This document shows positions 26,932-40,719 of a stretch of DNA of 64,000 nucleotides, in pieces. Under the pieces are notes generated by a model that ran no database searches, had not been told where the DNA came from, and worked only from the letters and a program-made list of their open reading frames with translations. This stretch comes from Allobaculum stercoricanis DSM 13633 (GTDB taxonomy: Bacteria; Bacillota_I; Bacilli_A; Erysipelotrichales; Erysipelotrichaceae): positions 659,479-723,478 of the forward strand of contig NZ_KB913034.1 of assembly GCF_000384195.1 (NCBI RefSeq), read 5' to 3'. Numbering within the stretch: position 1 is the stretch's first letter; every line of letters begins with the position of its first letter. The position numbers and the translations under genes were made by a program.

Positions 26932-27444
26932 TTAATTTTTGCTGCTTTTTTCATATTTCTGTTCAATTTTTTTACGGATTCCTTTAAGTGGTTCAATCGG
27001 TTGCATCGGTTTAACAGGTGCTCGACCTTCCCGCAGGGCAATGATTTCATCTTGGATTCCATACAGTGTTTGTGACATACGCCCAAAAGTAACCCAATCG
27101 TGCCATGTTCGAGATAAGAAGTTTTTTTGATCTCTTACATCGTCATAACCACTCATAAACTGTTCAAATATAATTTCAAGTCCTTCCTCAGTTTGTTTTG
27201 TCGTATAGGTTACGGTGACATAGTCCGTTAAAGATCGAGCGGTTGTTGAATAAATCGAACCACGTACATAGTCATTGATGATGATTTTCGTTCTTAATTC
27301 TTTCTTTTCGTATGTGAATCCTTTTTTGATCTGTTTTGGAGAAACTTTTTTATTTGTTGTTCTATGAATATCTTCGCATAAATTTTTTTCGAGATAATCA
27401 TAAAATTCGTCTTCGGTGATTTCAAATGTTCTAATTAGCTTCAT
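26932..27444 (-). CDS. DUF3284 family protein
   Basis: This 170-residue soluble protein matches, from memory, the DUF3284 proteins found beside lactose/cellobiose PTS genes. The N-terminal part resembles a START/SRPBCC-like fold ('MKLIRTFEITEDEFYDYLEKNL', with later beta strands 'DYVTVTYTTKQTEEGLEIIFEQ'). A helical, proline-containing tail (KPMQPIEPLKGIRKKI) follows. It is divergent from the PTS operon and convergent with the regulator. The stop codon is one base beyond the IS target repeat, so the gene is intact. No ribosome site is evident. The function of the family is not established. Confidence 0.75.
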   Translation of the reverse strand: MKLIRTFEITEDEFYDYLEKNLCEDIHRTTNKKVSPKQIKKGFTYEKKELRTKIIINDYVRGSIYSTTARSLTDYVTVTYTTKQTEEGLEIIFEQFMSGYDDVRDQKNFLSRTWHDWVTFGRMSQTLYGIQDEIIALREGRAPVKPMQPIEPLKGIRKKIEQKYEKSSKN

Positions 27445-27621
27445 GTCTGTATTTTATCAAACTAAACCATCGTGGCTAGCCAACTGAATGGATTCTAAAG
27501 GAAACGGGCAAAGCTATACATAAGATTATGGATTAGACACTAGGGCGTTTTTAATGAAAAAAAGCTATACACAATGGATAACTTTTAAAAGAAAACGCGA
27601 AAAACCGGGAAAAAAGGGCAA

Positions 27622-27644
27622 TATACACAAAAAATTAGTGTATA
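27622..27644. promoter_or_regulatory. Inverted repeat upstream of the PTS operon
   Basis: tatacac and gtgtata are separated by nine bases, about 30 bp upstream of a cre-like box and promoter. Two direct repeats of aaagctataca lie further up near 27509 and 27566. They are likely regulator sites. Confidence 0.5.
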
Positions 27645-27664
27645 GACACCGGACATTTGAGTAA

Positions 27665-27703
27665 TGAAAGCGGTTTGACTGTTATTTGTGTATGAAATAA
27701 AGT
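27665..27703 (+). promoter_or_regulatory. Promoter with overlapping cre-like box, PTS operon
   Basis: TTGACT at 27675 and TAAAGT at 27698 have a 17-bp spacer. The CcpA-like box tgaaagcggtttga (27665-27678) covers the -35, which would give glucose repression by steric block. No sigma54-type -24/-12 element was found, despite the LevR-like regulator. Confidence 0.55.
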
Positions 27704-27738
27704 GCAATCAGATAAACCAAGAAAGGAGATGAGTGCTG

Positions 27739-28059
27739 ATGGATAATAAAGAAGAACAACCGATCGAAATGGTCTCATTTGAAATTATTGCGAATGCCGG
27801 TGAGGCTAGATCGCTTGCTTTTCAGGCATTAGATGAAGCCAAACAAGGGCACTTTGATGTTGCAGATGAACTGATGAAAAAGTCAGATGAATCTGCCACT
27901 TTAGCCCATAAAGCGCAAACAGACTTATTGTTTGCTGAAATGAATGGCAAAAAGACGCCAGTCGATGTACTGCTCGTCCATTCACAAGATCATTTGATGA
28001 CAAGCATGTTAGCCTCAGAACTGATCAAAGAAATCATTGAATTATACAAAAACAAATAG
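27739..28059 (+). CDS. PTS lactose/cellobiose-family EIIA component
   Basis: This 106-residue helical phosphocarrier shows the family's features: 'IIANAGEARSLAFQALDEAKQGHFDVADELMKKSD', 'AHKAQTDLL', and the phosphorylated-His segment 'VLLVHSQDHLMTSMLASEL' (His about residue 75). The ATG at 27739 is preferred to a GTG two codons earlier because of spacing to aaggag. It passes phosphate from HPr to EIIB (next gene, 14 bases on). Confidence 0.93.
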   Translation: MDNKEEQPIEMVSFEIIANAGEARSLAFQALDEAKQGHFDVADELMKKSDESATLAHKAQTDLLFAEMNGKKTPVDVLLVHSQDHLMTSMLASELIKEIIELYKNK

Positions 28060-28073
28060 GGGGAAAAGTTGAA

Positions 28074-28373
28074 ATGAAAATCTTATTAGTATGTGCCGGT
28101 GGAATGTCAACAGGTTTATTAATGAAAAAAATGGAAGCTTATTGGAAAGAAAATAATCAAGATCATTCTATCAATGCAGTTGGATTAAGCGAATACAAAG
28201 ATGTTTATAAAGATTACGACATCGTCATGGTTGGTCCACAAGTTGGTTATCGTTTGAAAAATATCAAAGCTGACACTGGATTACCTGCTGAAGTCATTCC
28301 TTCATATGACTATGCAATTGCCAATTGTCCAAACATCATGAAAATCGCAAATAAACTTTATTCACAAAAATAA
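28074..28373 (+). CDS. PTS lactose/cellobiose-family EIIB component
   Basis: This 99-residue cytoplasmic EIIB carries its active-site cysteine in the N-terminal loop 'ILLVCAGGMSTGLLMKKM' (Cys7), followed by the Rossmann-like fold with 'YDIVMVGPQVGYRL' and 'VIPSYDYAIANCPNIM'. The start has a clear ribosome site (gggggaaaag). It is cotranscribed with EIIA and EIIC. Confidence 0.94.
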   Translation: MKILLVCAGGMSTGLLMKKMEAYWKENNQDHSINAVGLSEYKDVYKDYDIVMVGPQVGYRLKNIKADTGLPAEVIPSYDYAIANCPNIMKIANKLYSQK

Positions 28374-28393
28374 TTAGAGAAAGAGGAAAGAAA

Positions 28394-29695
28394 ATGGATG
28401 GGATTTTTAATAATCCAATTATGATTAAACTTCAAGAGTTTGGTCAAAAATTGGGATCGAATAAATTTATGGCTGCTTTACAAGGCGCAATGATGTCTTG
28501 TATGGCACCAATCATGGTCGGAGCAATCTTCTCGATCATCTGTGCTGTAGGACCAATGTTTGGTTGGTTTGAAAATGGAGATGCAATTTACAATATTTTA
28601 TATGCACCATACCATTTCACAATGGATTTACTTTCCTTGTGGGTTGTTACACTGATGGCCTTCCAATATGCCAAAGCAATTGGACTAAAATCGCCAGTGA
28701 TGTCCGCTGTGCAAACAACAATCGTATTTGCACTAATCGCTTCTAGCTGGGGTGTTAACGAAGCTGGAGCAAGTGCTATTGATGTTACATATTTAGGATC
28801 TTCTGGTATGTTCGTCGGATTCATTATCGTATTTGTCGTTTGCCAAATCGAAAAATTCTGCGTTGATCATAATGTACGAATCAAAATGCCAGATGTATGT
28901 CCACCTTCATTAGTGAATGGCTTTACAGCAATTCTGCCTTTAGCATTTGCAATCATCTTAGTGTATGGATTACAAATTCTCATTTCTACTGTATCCGGTG
29001 GTACTTTAGGAATTTGTTCTGGATTTATGGCATTACTTTCTGCGCCATTAGGTGCATTAACTTCCGTTCCAGGTATGTTTATCTTATGTACTTTCGCTGC
29101 AATCTTATGGTGCTTTGGTATTCATGGAACAATGATCATCATGTCCGTTTTAATGCCATTGATGATTCAAGCAACTACAGCAAATGCAACAGCATATGCT
29201 ACAGGTGGTGTTGACGCGTTAGTGTTCTATCCAGTTCTGTTATTCGGTGCAATGGGTATGTGCGGTGGATCCGGAAATACTTTGATGCTTGCAGTATTTG
29301 GATTAAGAGCAAAATCTGAACAAATCCGTGCGGTTTCTAAAATTTCTTTAGTTCCAGGATGGTTTGGTATCAATGAACCAATGACATTTGGTATGCCAAT
29401 TATGTATAACCCAATCTTATGTATCCCTTATATCTTGTCGATTATCGTTGTCATGATCTGCATGCTGATTGGTTATAACACAGGCTTCTTAATTCCAGGT
29501 TTCGTTCCAATTATGAGTTTAATGCCTATGGGATTTGCTCGATTCTTTGGAACATTAAGTCTTAGAAACGCACTCTTTGAATATTTAATGTTAATTCCAA
29601 CAGGTCTTGTTTGGTATCCATTCTTCAAAATTTATGACAATCAATTAGCGAAGAAAGAAGCTGAACAAAAAGCATTAGAAGAAGCAGGCGAGTAA
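28394..29695 (+). CDS. PTS lactose/cellobiose-family EIIC permease
   Basis: This 433-residue membrane permease has about ten helices. The N-terminal 'FGQKLGSNKFMAALQGAMMSCMAPIMVGAIF' and the substrate-loop motif 'GWFGINEPMTFGMPIMYNP' (about residues 325-345) are characteristic of the cellobiose/diacetylchitobiose EIIC group. It imports and phosphorylates a beta-glucoside-type disaccharide with EIIA/EIIB. The downstream enzymes fit cellobiose, gentiobiose, aryl-glucosides or a MurNAc-containing disaccharide. Confidence 0.93.
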   Translation: MDGIFNNPIMIKLQEFGQKLGSNKFMAALQGAMMSCMAPIMVGAIFSIICAVGPMFGWFENGDAIYNILYAPYHFTMDLLSLWVVTLMAFQYAKAIGLKSPVMSAVQTTIVFALIASSWGVNEAGASAIDVTYLGSSGMFVGFIIVFVVCQIEKFCVDHNVRIKMPDVCPPSLVNGFTAILPLAFAIILVYGLQILISTVSGGTLGICSGFMALLSAPLGALTSVPGMFILCTFAAILWCFGIHGTMIIMSVLMPLMIQATTANATAYATGGVDALVFYPVLLFGAMGMCGGSGNTLMLAVFGLRAKSEQIRAVSKISLVPGWFGINEPMTFGMPIMYNPILCIPYILSIIVVMICMLIGYNTGFLIPGFVPIMSLMPMGFARFFGTLSLRNALFEYLMLIPTGLVWYPFFKIYDNQLAKKEAEQKALEEAGE

Positions 29696-29708
29696 TTGGA
29701 GTCAATTC

Positions 29709-30869
29709 ATGTTATTAGGCGTATCTGTTTATCCTGAACAAGTTTCGATGGAAGAAATTGATGCATATTTAGCGCTTGCCTCTAAATATGGATTTAAAAA
29801 AGTCTTCACCAGTATGTTTTCTGTTGAAGGAACAAAAGAAGAAGTATTTGCCTACTTTAAAAAATTCTGTGATATCGCCCATCAATATGGCATGGTCGTT
29901 GATGGGGATTGCAATACGATGTTCTTGCACAAAATGGGGGCAACAGAAAAAAATCTAGCCGTATTTAAAGAGATGGGAACTGACATCATCCGTATGGACA
30001 TGTGCTATATGGACCAAAGAGATGTGGATTTAATCAACAATGAATATGGAATTCGCATTGAATTATCGGCAGCATTTGTCAAAGCGATTGATACGGCGTT
30101 AAAAAATGGAGCAAATCCCAACAACTTCTCGGCTTGTCATAACTTCTATCCAGAACGATATACAGGTGCTGATTTAGCAAGTGTAATGGATGTCAATGAA
30201 AAGCTCAAAGCTCTAAATATCCCTGTAGGTATATTTATTTCCAGCAATGTAGAGAATACACATGGTCCATGGCCGGTTCATGATGGCTTGCCAACTTTAG
30301 AAGACCATCGTTGGATTGATGTCGAACTGCAAGTACGTCATTTATTATCTTTAGGAAACGTAGACGAAATTATGTTTGGAAATGCGTTTGCGAGTGAAGA
30401 AGAGTTCAAAGCAATCGATCAAGTGATGAAAGCTAGCCATGTTCATGTGCCAAGAAATGATGCATTTAAAGATTTTGCGGATTTCTTCCCACATGGTGAC
30501 TTGGAAAGAGTTCCATTTCGAGTCGATTTAGCAAGCGATGTAACGGATTTAGAAAAAGAAATTTTATTTGATTATCCAGTTCATAGTGCTGGCGAATATA
30601 CATACTATATGCTTCGTTCTCGATTTACGCGCATGATCTATAAAGATAAACCAATTCCACCTCGTGCTTATGATCAACCTTGTTTTAAACGTGGGGATGT
30701 GGTGATTGTCAATGATAATCTCAAACACTACGCTGGAGAAATCCAAATCGTATTACGCGATGATATGAAAGTAGATGGACAACGCAATTATTTAGGAAGT
30801 ATTCCGCAAAAAGAATTATTCTTATTAGATCAGATGAAATCAGGCAGAACATTTACTTTTATGAAATAA
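29709..30869 (+). CDS. MupG/DUF871 family protein (6-phospho-N-acetylmuramidase-like)
   Basis: This 386-residue TIM-barrel protein has the DUF871 N-terminal signature 'LLGVSVYPEQVSMEEIDAYLALASKYGFKKVFTSMFS', 'GTDIIRMDM' and 'ACHNFYPERYTG', with a small C-terminal beta domain (about 300-386). The characterised member, MupG of Staphylococcus aureus, hydrolyses MurNAc-6-phosphate-GlcNAc after PTS import. Being the fourth gene of the PTS operon suggests it cleaves the disaccharide phosphate brought in by that PTS. A different glycosidic substrate is possible, since no MurQ etherase is in the window. Confidence 0.85.
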   Translation: MLLGVSVYPEQVSMEEIDAYLALASKYGFKKVFTSMFSVEGTKEEVFAYFKKFCDIAHQYGMVVDGDCNTMFLHKMGATEKNLAVFKEMGTDIIRMDMCYMDQRDVDLINNEYGIRIELSAAFVKAIDTALKNGANPNNFSACHNFYPERYTGADLASVMDVNEKLKALNIPVGIFISSNVENTHGPWPVHDGLPTLEDHRWIDVELQVRHLLSLGNVDEIMFGNAFASEEEFKAIDQVMKASHVHVPRNDAFKDFADFFPHGDLERVPFRVDLASDVTDLEKEILFDYPVHSAGEYTYYMLRSRFTRMIYKDKPIPPRAYDQPCFKRGDVVIVNDNLKHYAGEIQIVLRDDMKVDGQRNYLGSIPQKELFLLDQMKSGRTFTFMK

Positions 30870-30878
30870 ATAATTAAA

Positions 30879-30907
30879 GAAAGGTGCCTTGTATAGGCAC
30901 CTTTTTT
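30879..30907 (+). terminator. Terminator after the PTS-MupG operon
   Basis: The perfect stem aaggtgcc / ggcacctt with a seven-base loop is followed by six T residues. Confidence 0.93.
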
Positions 30908-31027
30908 AAAAGAAAAACCTCTTGATCCAATGTAAAAATCATAAATTGCTCATCCATGATCCAAATCGAATCAACCCATAAAATTTGTGGGGAATTGAAT
31001 TGGAAGATGAGTATTCATAGATCAAGG

Positions 31028-31045
31028 GATATTACGAGCAATATC
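31028..31045. promoter_or_regulatory. Inverted repeat upstream of the glucosidase operon
   Basis: gatatt and aatatc are separated by six bases and lie 32 bp before the first GH1 gene. It is a possible operator or leader hairpin; evidence is limited to symmetry and position. Confidence 0.35.
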
Positions 31046-31049
31046 GTGA

Positions 31050-32510
<1,461 letters not shown>

Positions 32511-32514
32511 GACG

Positions 32515-36387
<3,873 letters not shown>

Positions 36388-36388
<1 letters not shown>

Positions 36389-37224
36389 TGAGTCAGTTTG
36401 CGGTATTTATCGATATTGATGGAACACTGATTGACGATGAACAAAAATATCGTCCAAGTGCAAAATATGCGATTCAACAAGCACGGAAAAATGGCCATAA
36501 AGTGTTTTTGAGCACCGGTCGCTGCAAAGCGGAAATCTTTGATTATATTTTCGATATCGGATTTGATGGTTTGATCGGCTCAAGTGGGGGCTATATAGAA
36601 GTGGATCATCAAGTTCTTCGCCATTTAACTTTTAAAGATGAAGATATCCAACGATTAGTAGAATATTTCAAAGAAAATGGGATTGGTTATTATTTAGAGT
36701 GTAATCATGGAACATTTGCGGATGAAATTTATCGCGATTGGTTTATTTCTGTTTTAAAAAGTCTTGGAAATGACTTTGATTCATCACTTTTTGAAGCATT
36801 TATGAGTCATGTTAATTGGATCGATGAAACAACAACGATCAAAGAAGTGAACAAGATTTCGTTTGCGACATCTAAAATTCCTTATGATTTGATCTATAAA
36901 AAGTTATGCGATGACTTTGATGTCATTCGCAACACAGTCGGTATTTTAGAAGCCGATAGTGGTGAAATTAGCCTAAAAGGAGTCAATAAAGCTCAAGCGA
37001 TTGAGTTTGTCATCCATCATTTAGGATTGAACGACGTAAAAGTAATGGCCATTGGCGATTCGGAAAACGATATTGAAATGTTAGAGTATGCCAATATCGG
37101 TATTGCGATGCGCACAGGAAGCGAAAAACTAAAAGCAATTGCGGATGAGTTAACCGGATCTCCTAAAGAAGATAGCATTTATGATTGCTTTGTGAAACAC
37201 GGTTTGATTGAACCGATGCAATAA
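36388..37224 (+). CDS. Cof-type HAD family phosphatase
   Basis: This 278-residue HAD-IIB hydrolase has motif I 'VFIDIDGTLID' (nucleophile Asp), motif II 'FLSTGRC', motif III Lys in 'ISLKGVNKAQAI' and motif IV 'MAIGDSENDIEML'. Its ATG overlaps the GH1 stop (TAATG), so it is the last coupled gene of the operon. Family members dephosphorylate sugar phosphates or phosphorylated cofactors; relief of sugar-phosphate build-up is a plausible job here. Confidence 0.92.
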
Positions 37225-37574
37225 AAGCAGGATCCAAGTAGAACTGGATATAGTTTAGTCCGATTCAATCCTGCAAGTGGTAAAGTCAACAAACTGTTTA
37301 AAAGTTTGTTGTATTAGAATTTAGATATTTATATCAAGACGAGAATAAAAGAAGAGTCGACCTTCTATAAAAGGAAATTGATTCTCGATTAGATTCTCGT
37401 CTTTTTTAGTGTGTTTGTCGATTTGATTTATTCTTTTGGATCTTGATGAAGCCGAATACTAATAGAAGAAAAAATGAACATATATAAATAATTATTGTGA
37501 AAAGTTAGAAATAAGGAGAGAAGCGTGGTATAAAAAAGTCAAAGAGATTGTTAAATAAGAAAGGAGAGCAGGTC
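37225..37574 (+). terminator. Intergenic stretch with terminator (37336-37408)
   Basis: aagacgagaat at 37336 pairs with attctcgtctt at 37393, followed by T6: a terminator with a long, partly structured loop. A second hairpin (caacaaact / agtttgttg) lies near 37287. No gene is seen in this stretch before 37575. Confidence 0.75.
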
Positions 37575-38150
37575 ATGGGACAATATGATAATTACGATAA
37601 TACTGCAAATATCGAAAGGGCACAAAAAAGACTGGATAAACTGATGCGTAAGCGTAAACCCAATCCACAAAAAATCGCCCAAGCAAAACAAGAACTTGAA
37701 AATGAGAAGTTATTTCAGCACTGTCAAATTTTCAAAAGTTTTAATGGCCGAGCGCCAAATGAAAATGTCAGATTCAACGATGATCGCCGACTGATTTGGT
37801 TTTATGGAGATGTAATTCCTTATGATGCACTTTCTGCCTATTCGATCAAAGAGAAAAAAATTCAAAAGTCTTATACAAAAACGAAAACGAAAGGGGCACT
37901 TTCCCGAGCGATTGTTGGGGGCATGCTTGCAGGGGAATTAGGGGCAATTGTTGGAGCGGCATCCGCTGATACGATTACCGAAACTAAAGATTATGAAATA
38001 GGGCAAGGTTTTGTGATTACTCTTCAAACAAAAAATGGAAATGCGTACTCTATGGATATTGAAAATGATGGTTTTATAAACAATAAGTTCCATCCAAAGT
38101 GGTATGAAGTAGCAGAAAAACTATCATCGATTATGCATCAAAAAATCTAA
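37575..38150 (+). CDS. Hypothetical protein with glycine-zipper-like segment
   Basis: This 191-residue protein has a charged N-terminal helix (about 10-50), a small beta-rich domain ('ENVRFNDDRRLIWFYGDVIPYDALSAYSI'), a glycine/alanine-rich hydrophobic segment ('AIVGGMLAGELGAIVGAAS', about 119-138) and a C-terminal beta unit. The layout resembles proteins with a split PH-like domain and an inserted Gly-zipper membrane segment, but no family is named with confidence. The start with aaggagagcag upstream at 37575 is chosen over an earlier in-frame one. It is monocistronic between two terminators. Confidence 0.75.
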   Translation: MGQYDNYDNTANIERAQKRLDKLMRKRKPNPQKIAQAKQELENEKLFQHCQIFKSFNGRAPNENVRFNDDRRLIWFYGDVIPYDALSAYSIKEKKIQKSYTKTKTKGALSRAIVGGMLAGELGAIVGAASADTITETKDYEIGQGFVITLQTKNGNAYSMDIENDGFINNKFHPKWYEVAEKLSSIMHQKI

Positions 38151-38163
38151 ACGAAATAATAAG

Positions 38164-38208
38164 GCGCAAGATTTCAAGAGTTTTAAGCTCGATGAATCTT
38201 GCGCTTTT
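38164..38208 (+). terminator. Rho-independent terminator
   Basis: gcgcaagatt pairs with aatcttgcgc, followed by four T residues, just after the hypothetical gene. Confidence 0.8.
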
Positions 38209-38283
38209 CATATATGAAAAGAGAGATCTTCTTTTTCGTCTAAAAAAACAAGTTTAGGGAATATGAAACTCAGAAATTAAAAA

Positions 38284-38334
38284 TTGACAGAAAAGTTCTC
38301 GTTCATTAATATATAAGTAATAACTTATATATTA
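38284..38334 (+). promoter_or_regulatory. Promoter with perfect ArsR-type operator
   Basis: TTGACA (38284) and TAATAT (38307) have a 17-bp spacer. The palindrome taatatataagt / acttatatatta (38307-38318, 38323-38334) covers the -10 and the start region. A promoter-overlapping symmetric AT-rich site followed by an operon that encodes an ArsR protein points to autorepression. Confidence 0.8.
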
Positions 38335-38343
38335 GGAGGGCAT

Positions 38344-38556
38344 ATGCGCAAAAAACGACTTGCGAGTGTACAAACAGATTGCGTAGCTTGTGGAACTTGT
38401 ATGAAAGTTTGTCCACGACAGGCGATTAGTATTTATAAAGGGATTAGAGCGATGATTGATCCAAATCGATGTGTTGGGTGTGGATTATGTAAAAAAGAAT
38501 GTCCAGCGAATGCGATTGTCATTGAGGAAAAAGTGTATGAAGAAACATTGGTATGA
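38344..38556 (+). CDS. Ferredoxin-type 4Fe-4S protein
   Basis: This 70-residue protein has two complete four-cysteine motifs (CVACGTCMKVCP and CVGCGLCKKECP), each binding a 4Fe-4S cluster, and short intervening strands, as in bacterial 2[4Fe-4S] ferredoxins. It overlaps the next gene by 20 bases. Small electron carrier is a firm family assignment; its partner is probably the membrane Fe-S protein encoded next. Confidence 0.92.
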   Translation: MRKKRLASVQTDCVACGTCMKVCPRQAISIYKGIRAMIDPNRCVGCGLCKKECPANAIVIEEKVYEETLV

Positions 38557-39112
38557 TTATTTATGGATCGTCAGTCCAATCTATTTAACGTTAGGTTTCT
38601 TCAATATTATATATGCGTGGATCGGGCTGATCTTTTTCTTTTTACCTTTACTCTTTGCGATCTTTAAAGGAAACAAAATGTATTGCAACCGATATTGCGA
38701 CCGTGGCCAGTTTTTATCCATCCTTGGTAAAAAGTTAAAATTATCAAGATATCGAGATACTCCATCCTGGATGAAATCAAAAGCGTTTCGATATGCCTTT
38801 TTAGTTTTCTTCTTAGTGATGTTTGCGAATATGTTATACGTTACGTACTTAGTGATGACTGGGGTTAAAGATGGTGGTTCATTTATCAAGTTATTCTGGA
38901 CTTTCAAAGTACCATGGTCCTTTGCGATCGATCCAACAATCACGCCTTGGGTGAATCAATTTGCGCTAGGTTTTTATAGTTTGATGCTAACGAGTACTTT
39001 GATTGGTGTCATTGTGATGATCTTATATAAACCAAGAACATGGTGCGGCTTCTGTCCAATGGGAACGATGACGCAAACGATTTGCGCAATTAAAGCGAAA
39101 GAAAAATTATGA
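38537..39112 (+). CDS. NapH/NosR-like membrane 4Fe-4S protein
   Basis: This 191-residue protein has about four membrane helices and two cysteine clusters facing the cytoplasm: 'YCNRYCDRGQFL' (CxxxC, about 57-61) and 'WCGFCPMGTMTQTIC' near the end. The arrangement recalls the CX3CP motifs of NapH/NosR/CcoG-type electron transfer proteins but is shorter. The ATG at 38537 follows gaggaa within the ferredoxin gene. Electron transfer between a membrane carrier and the ferredoxin is inferred. Confidence 0.78.
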   Translation: MKKHWYDYLWIVSPIYLTLGFFNIIYAWIGLIFFFLPLLFAIFKGNKMYCNRYCDRGQFLSILGKKLKLSRYRDTPSWMKSKAFRYAFLVFFLVMFANMLYVTYLVMTGVKDGGSFIKLFWTFKVPWSFAIDPTITPWVNQFALGFYSLMLTSTLIGVIVMILYKPRTWCGFCPMGTMTQTICAIKAKEKL

Positions 39113-39390
39113 TAGAACATGCTCGAAAAGTATCGGAACTTTTAAAAGCGATTGCGAATGAAAATCGGTTAATCATCTTATGTGTTTTATTAGAAAAAGA
39201 AATGAGTGTAAATGAAATTCATAACTATGTACCGAACATCACCCAACCCGCTTTATCTCAACATTTAAACTATTTACAAAAGCACGAATGTATCAAGTGC
39301 CGTAAAGATGGACAACACGTGCTTTATTCAATTAAAGATGAACATCTAAAAGCTTTGTTTAATACGATTAAGAAGGAATACTGTCAATAA
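39109..39390 (+). CDS. ArsR family winged-helix regulator
   Basis: This 93-residue ArsR/SmtB-fold regulator has 'LLKAIANENRLIILCVLLEKEMSVNEIHNYV' and the recognition helix 'TQPALSQHLNYLQKHECIKCRKDGQHVLYSI'. Four-base overlap with the previous gene makes it the third gene of the operon. Cysteines (C36 in the 'ILCVLL' segment, C70 near the wing, and C92 at the end) could sense thiols, persulfide or metals; the classical ELCVC metal motif is absent. It probably binds the palindrome at 38307. Confidence 0.9.
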   Translation: MIEHARKVSELLKAIANENRLIILCVLLEKEMSVNEIHNYVPNITQPALSQHLNYLQKHECIKCRKDGQHVLYSIKDEHLKALFNTIKKEYCQ

Positions 39391-40044
39391 GATTGGACTT
39401 TAACTAAGGATATGTTATTTGCGAAATATACATAGTTCTAAATTTATGAATAAACGACTTCTTGATTAAATTTTAACTGATCTTATTTCATCAATTTATT
39501 TATCCAACTCTGAAGCTCTTTTTGAAATCAGACACGACGATTTAAAGTGTGTCATTTTCAAAAAGAGCTTTTTTGCATAAGAAGTAGTATGTTAACTCTT
39601 TCTTTGGCAAAGTTAAGCAGTCGAATAAATATAGAAGTGTTTCATCAGTATGTATGATTTACGGTTGTAAAGTAACAAAATGATTCATGATCATAAGGCA
39701 ATTGAAACTGGAAAAATAAAGAGGGAATTTTGCAACTCACAATAAATATAGGAAAAGGAAATCAATTATAGAATGGTTTTCTTAGGTTTGGCACTTGGGA
39801 AAGTTGACTTTTCTTTTCTACATCAATCATATGTTCAATGAGTTATTATGTTTGTTGAATAAGGAAACATTGTTCTAGTTTTATCAATTTTAGAAATCTA
39901 ATATACGTCTAAATTTATCGCTTATTTGAGATAAGTAGATTAAATTTTGATTGAATTAAATAATGAAAAATCGTCATAATTAGAAATATGCATATATAAT
40001 TGTAATTATGCATATTGAAGAAGAAAGAAAAGGGAGTGATCGTT
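39391..40044 (+). other. Intergenic stretch with a terminator at 39513-39576
   Basis: The long stem aagctctttttgaaa / tttcaaaaagagctt is followed by a T run and terminates the Fe-S/ArsR operon. The rest is AT-rich with no gene seen, apart from the promoter palindrome at its right end. Confidence 0.8.
39986..40015 (+). promoter_or_regulatory. Palindrome around a -10 box before the methyltransferase/helicase pair
   Basis: atatgcata (39986) and tatgcatat (40007) flank TATAAT at 39995-40000. A weak -35 (tcgtca) lies 18 bp upstream. A symmetric site bracketing the -10 suggests repressor control. Confidence 0.5.
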
Positions 40045-40719
40045 GTGCAAAATCTAGAAAACAAAATAGAAGAAAAGAATGTCTCTAAGGAAATAATAGT
40101 GAATGATCAATCGGATCAAGTCCAAACAACAACGTTAGATTACTATGAAAAAAATGGGGATTTATTTGCGCAAGATGTCGATCACGTGAACTTCTCACAA
40201 ATGCAACTAAGGTTTATCTCAAAACTTCCTCAACAGGCAAAAATTCTAGATTTCGGATGTGGTTCAGGAAGAGACTCTCATGCTTTTTTGAATGCAGGAT
40301 TTGATGTAGAAGCAATTGATGGATCAAAAAAGATGTGTGAAATCGCTCAATCTAAAACAGGATTATCTGTTCGCAATATCCGTTTTGAACAACTGGATGA
40401 TCAGAACAAATACGATGGAGTATGGGCATGTGCGAGTCTTCTTCATCTGCCGAAAAATGAATTGCCGAAGGTGTTTTCAAAAATCATTGAATCATTGAAA
40501 GAAGAGGGAATCTTTTATTCCTCTTTTAAATATGGATCATTTGAAGGCTATCGAAACGGAAGATACTTTACTGATTTTACCGAAAGTTCAATGAATGAAT
40601 TATTAGAACAATTTCCAGAACTTAAATGTATAGAATCCTGGATTTCTTCAGATGTCCGACCAGGAAGAATGGAGCAAAAATGGCTGAATATCATCGTCCA
40701 GAAACAAACAAAATCTTAA
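40045..40719 (+). CDS. Class I SAM-dependent methyltransferase
   Basis: This 224-residue Rossmann-fold methyltransferase has motif I 'ILDFGCGSGRDSHAFL' (about residues 74-89), 'VEAIDGSKKMCEIA' (acidic loop) and 'YDGVWACASLLHLPKNEL', close to the UbiE/TehB-like small-molecule or protein methyltransferases rather than DNA methylases (no NPPY/DPPY). The GTG at 40045 is chosen because gggag lies eight bases before it. The end overlaps the helicase start, so the two genes are coupled. Confidence 0.82.
   Translation: MQNLENKIEEKNVSKEIIVNDQSDQVQTTTLDYYEKNGDLFAQDVDHVNFSQMQLRFISKLPQQAKILDFGCGSGRDSHAFLNAGFDVEAIDGSKKMCEIAQSKTGLSVRNIRFEQLDDQNKYDGVWACASLLHLPKNELPKVFSKIIESLKEEGIFYSSFKYGSFEGYRNGRYFTDFTESSMNELLEQFPELKCIESWISSDVRPGRMEQKWLNIIVQKQTKS

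Noticed and set aside
27450-27733. Sigma54-type -24/-12 promoter for the PTS operon
   Set aside because: No TGGCA-N7-TGC-like element was found; a sigma70-type promoter with a cre box fits better.
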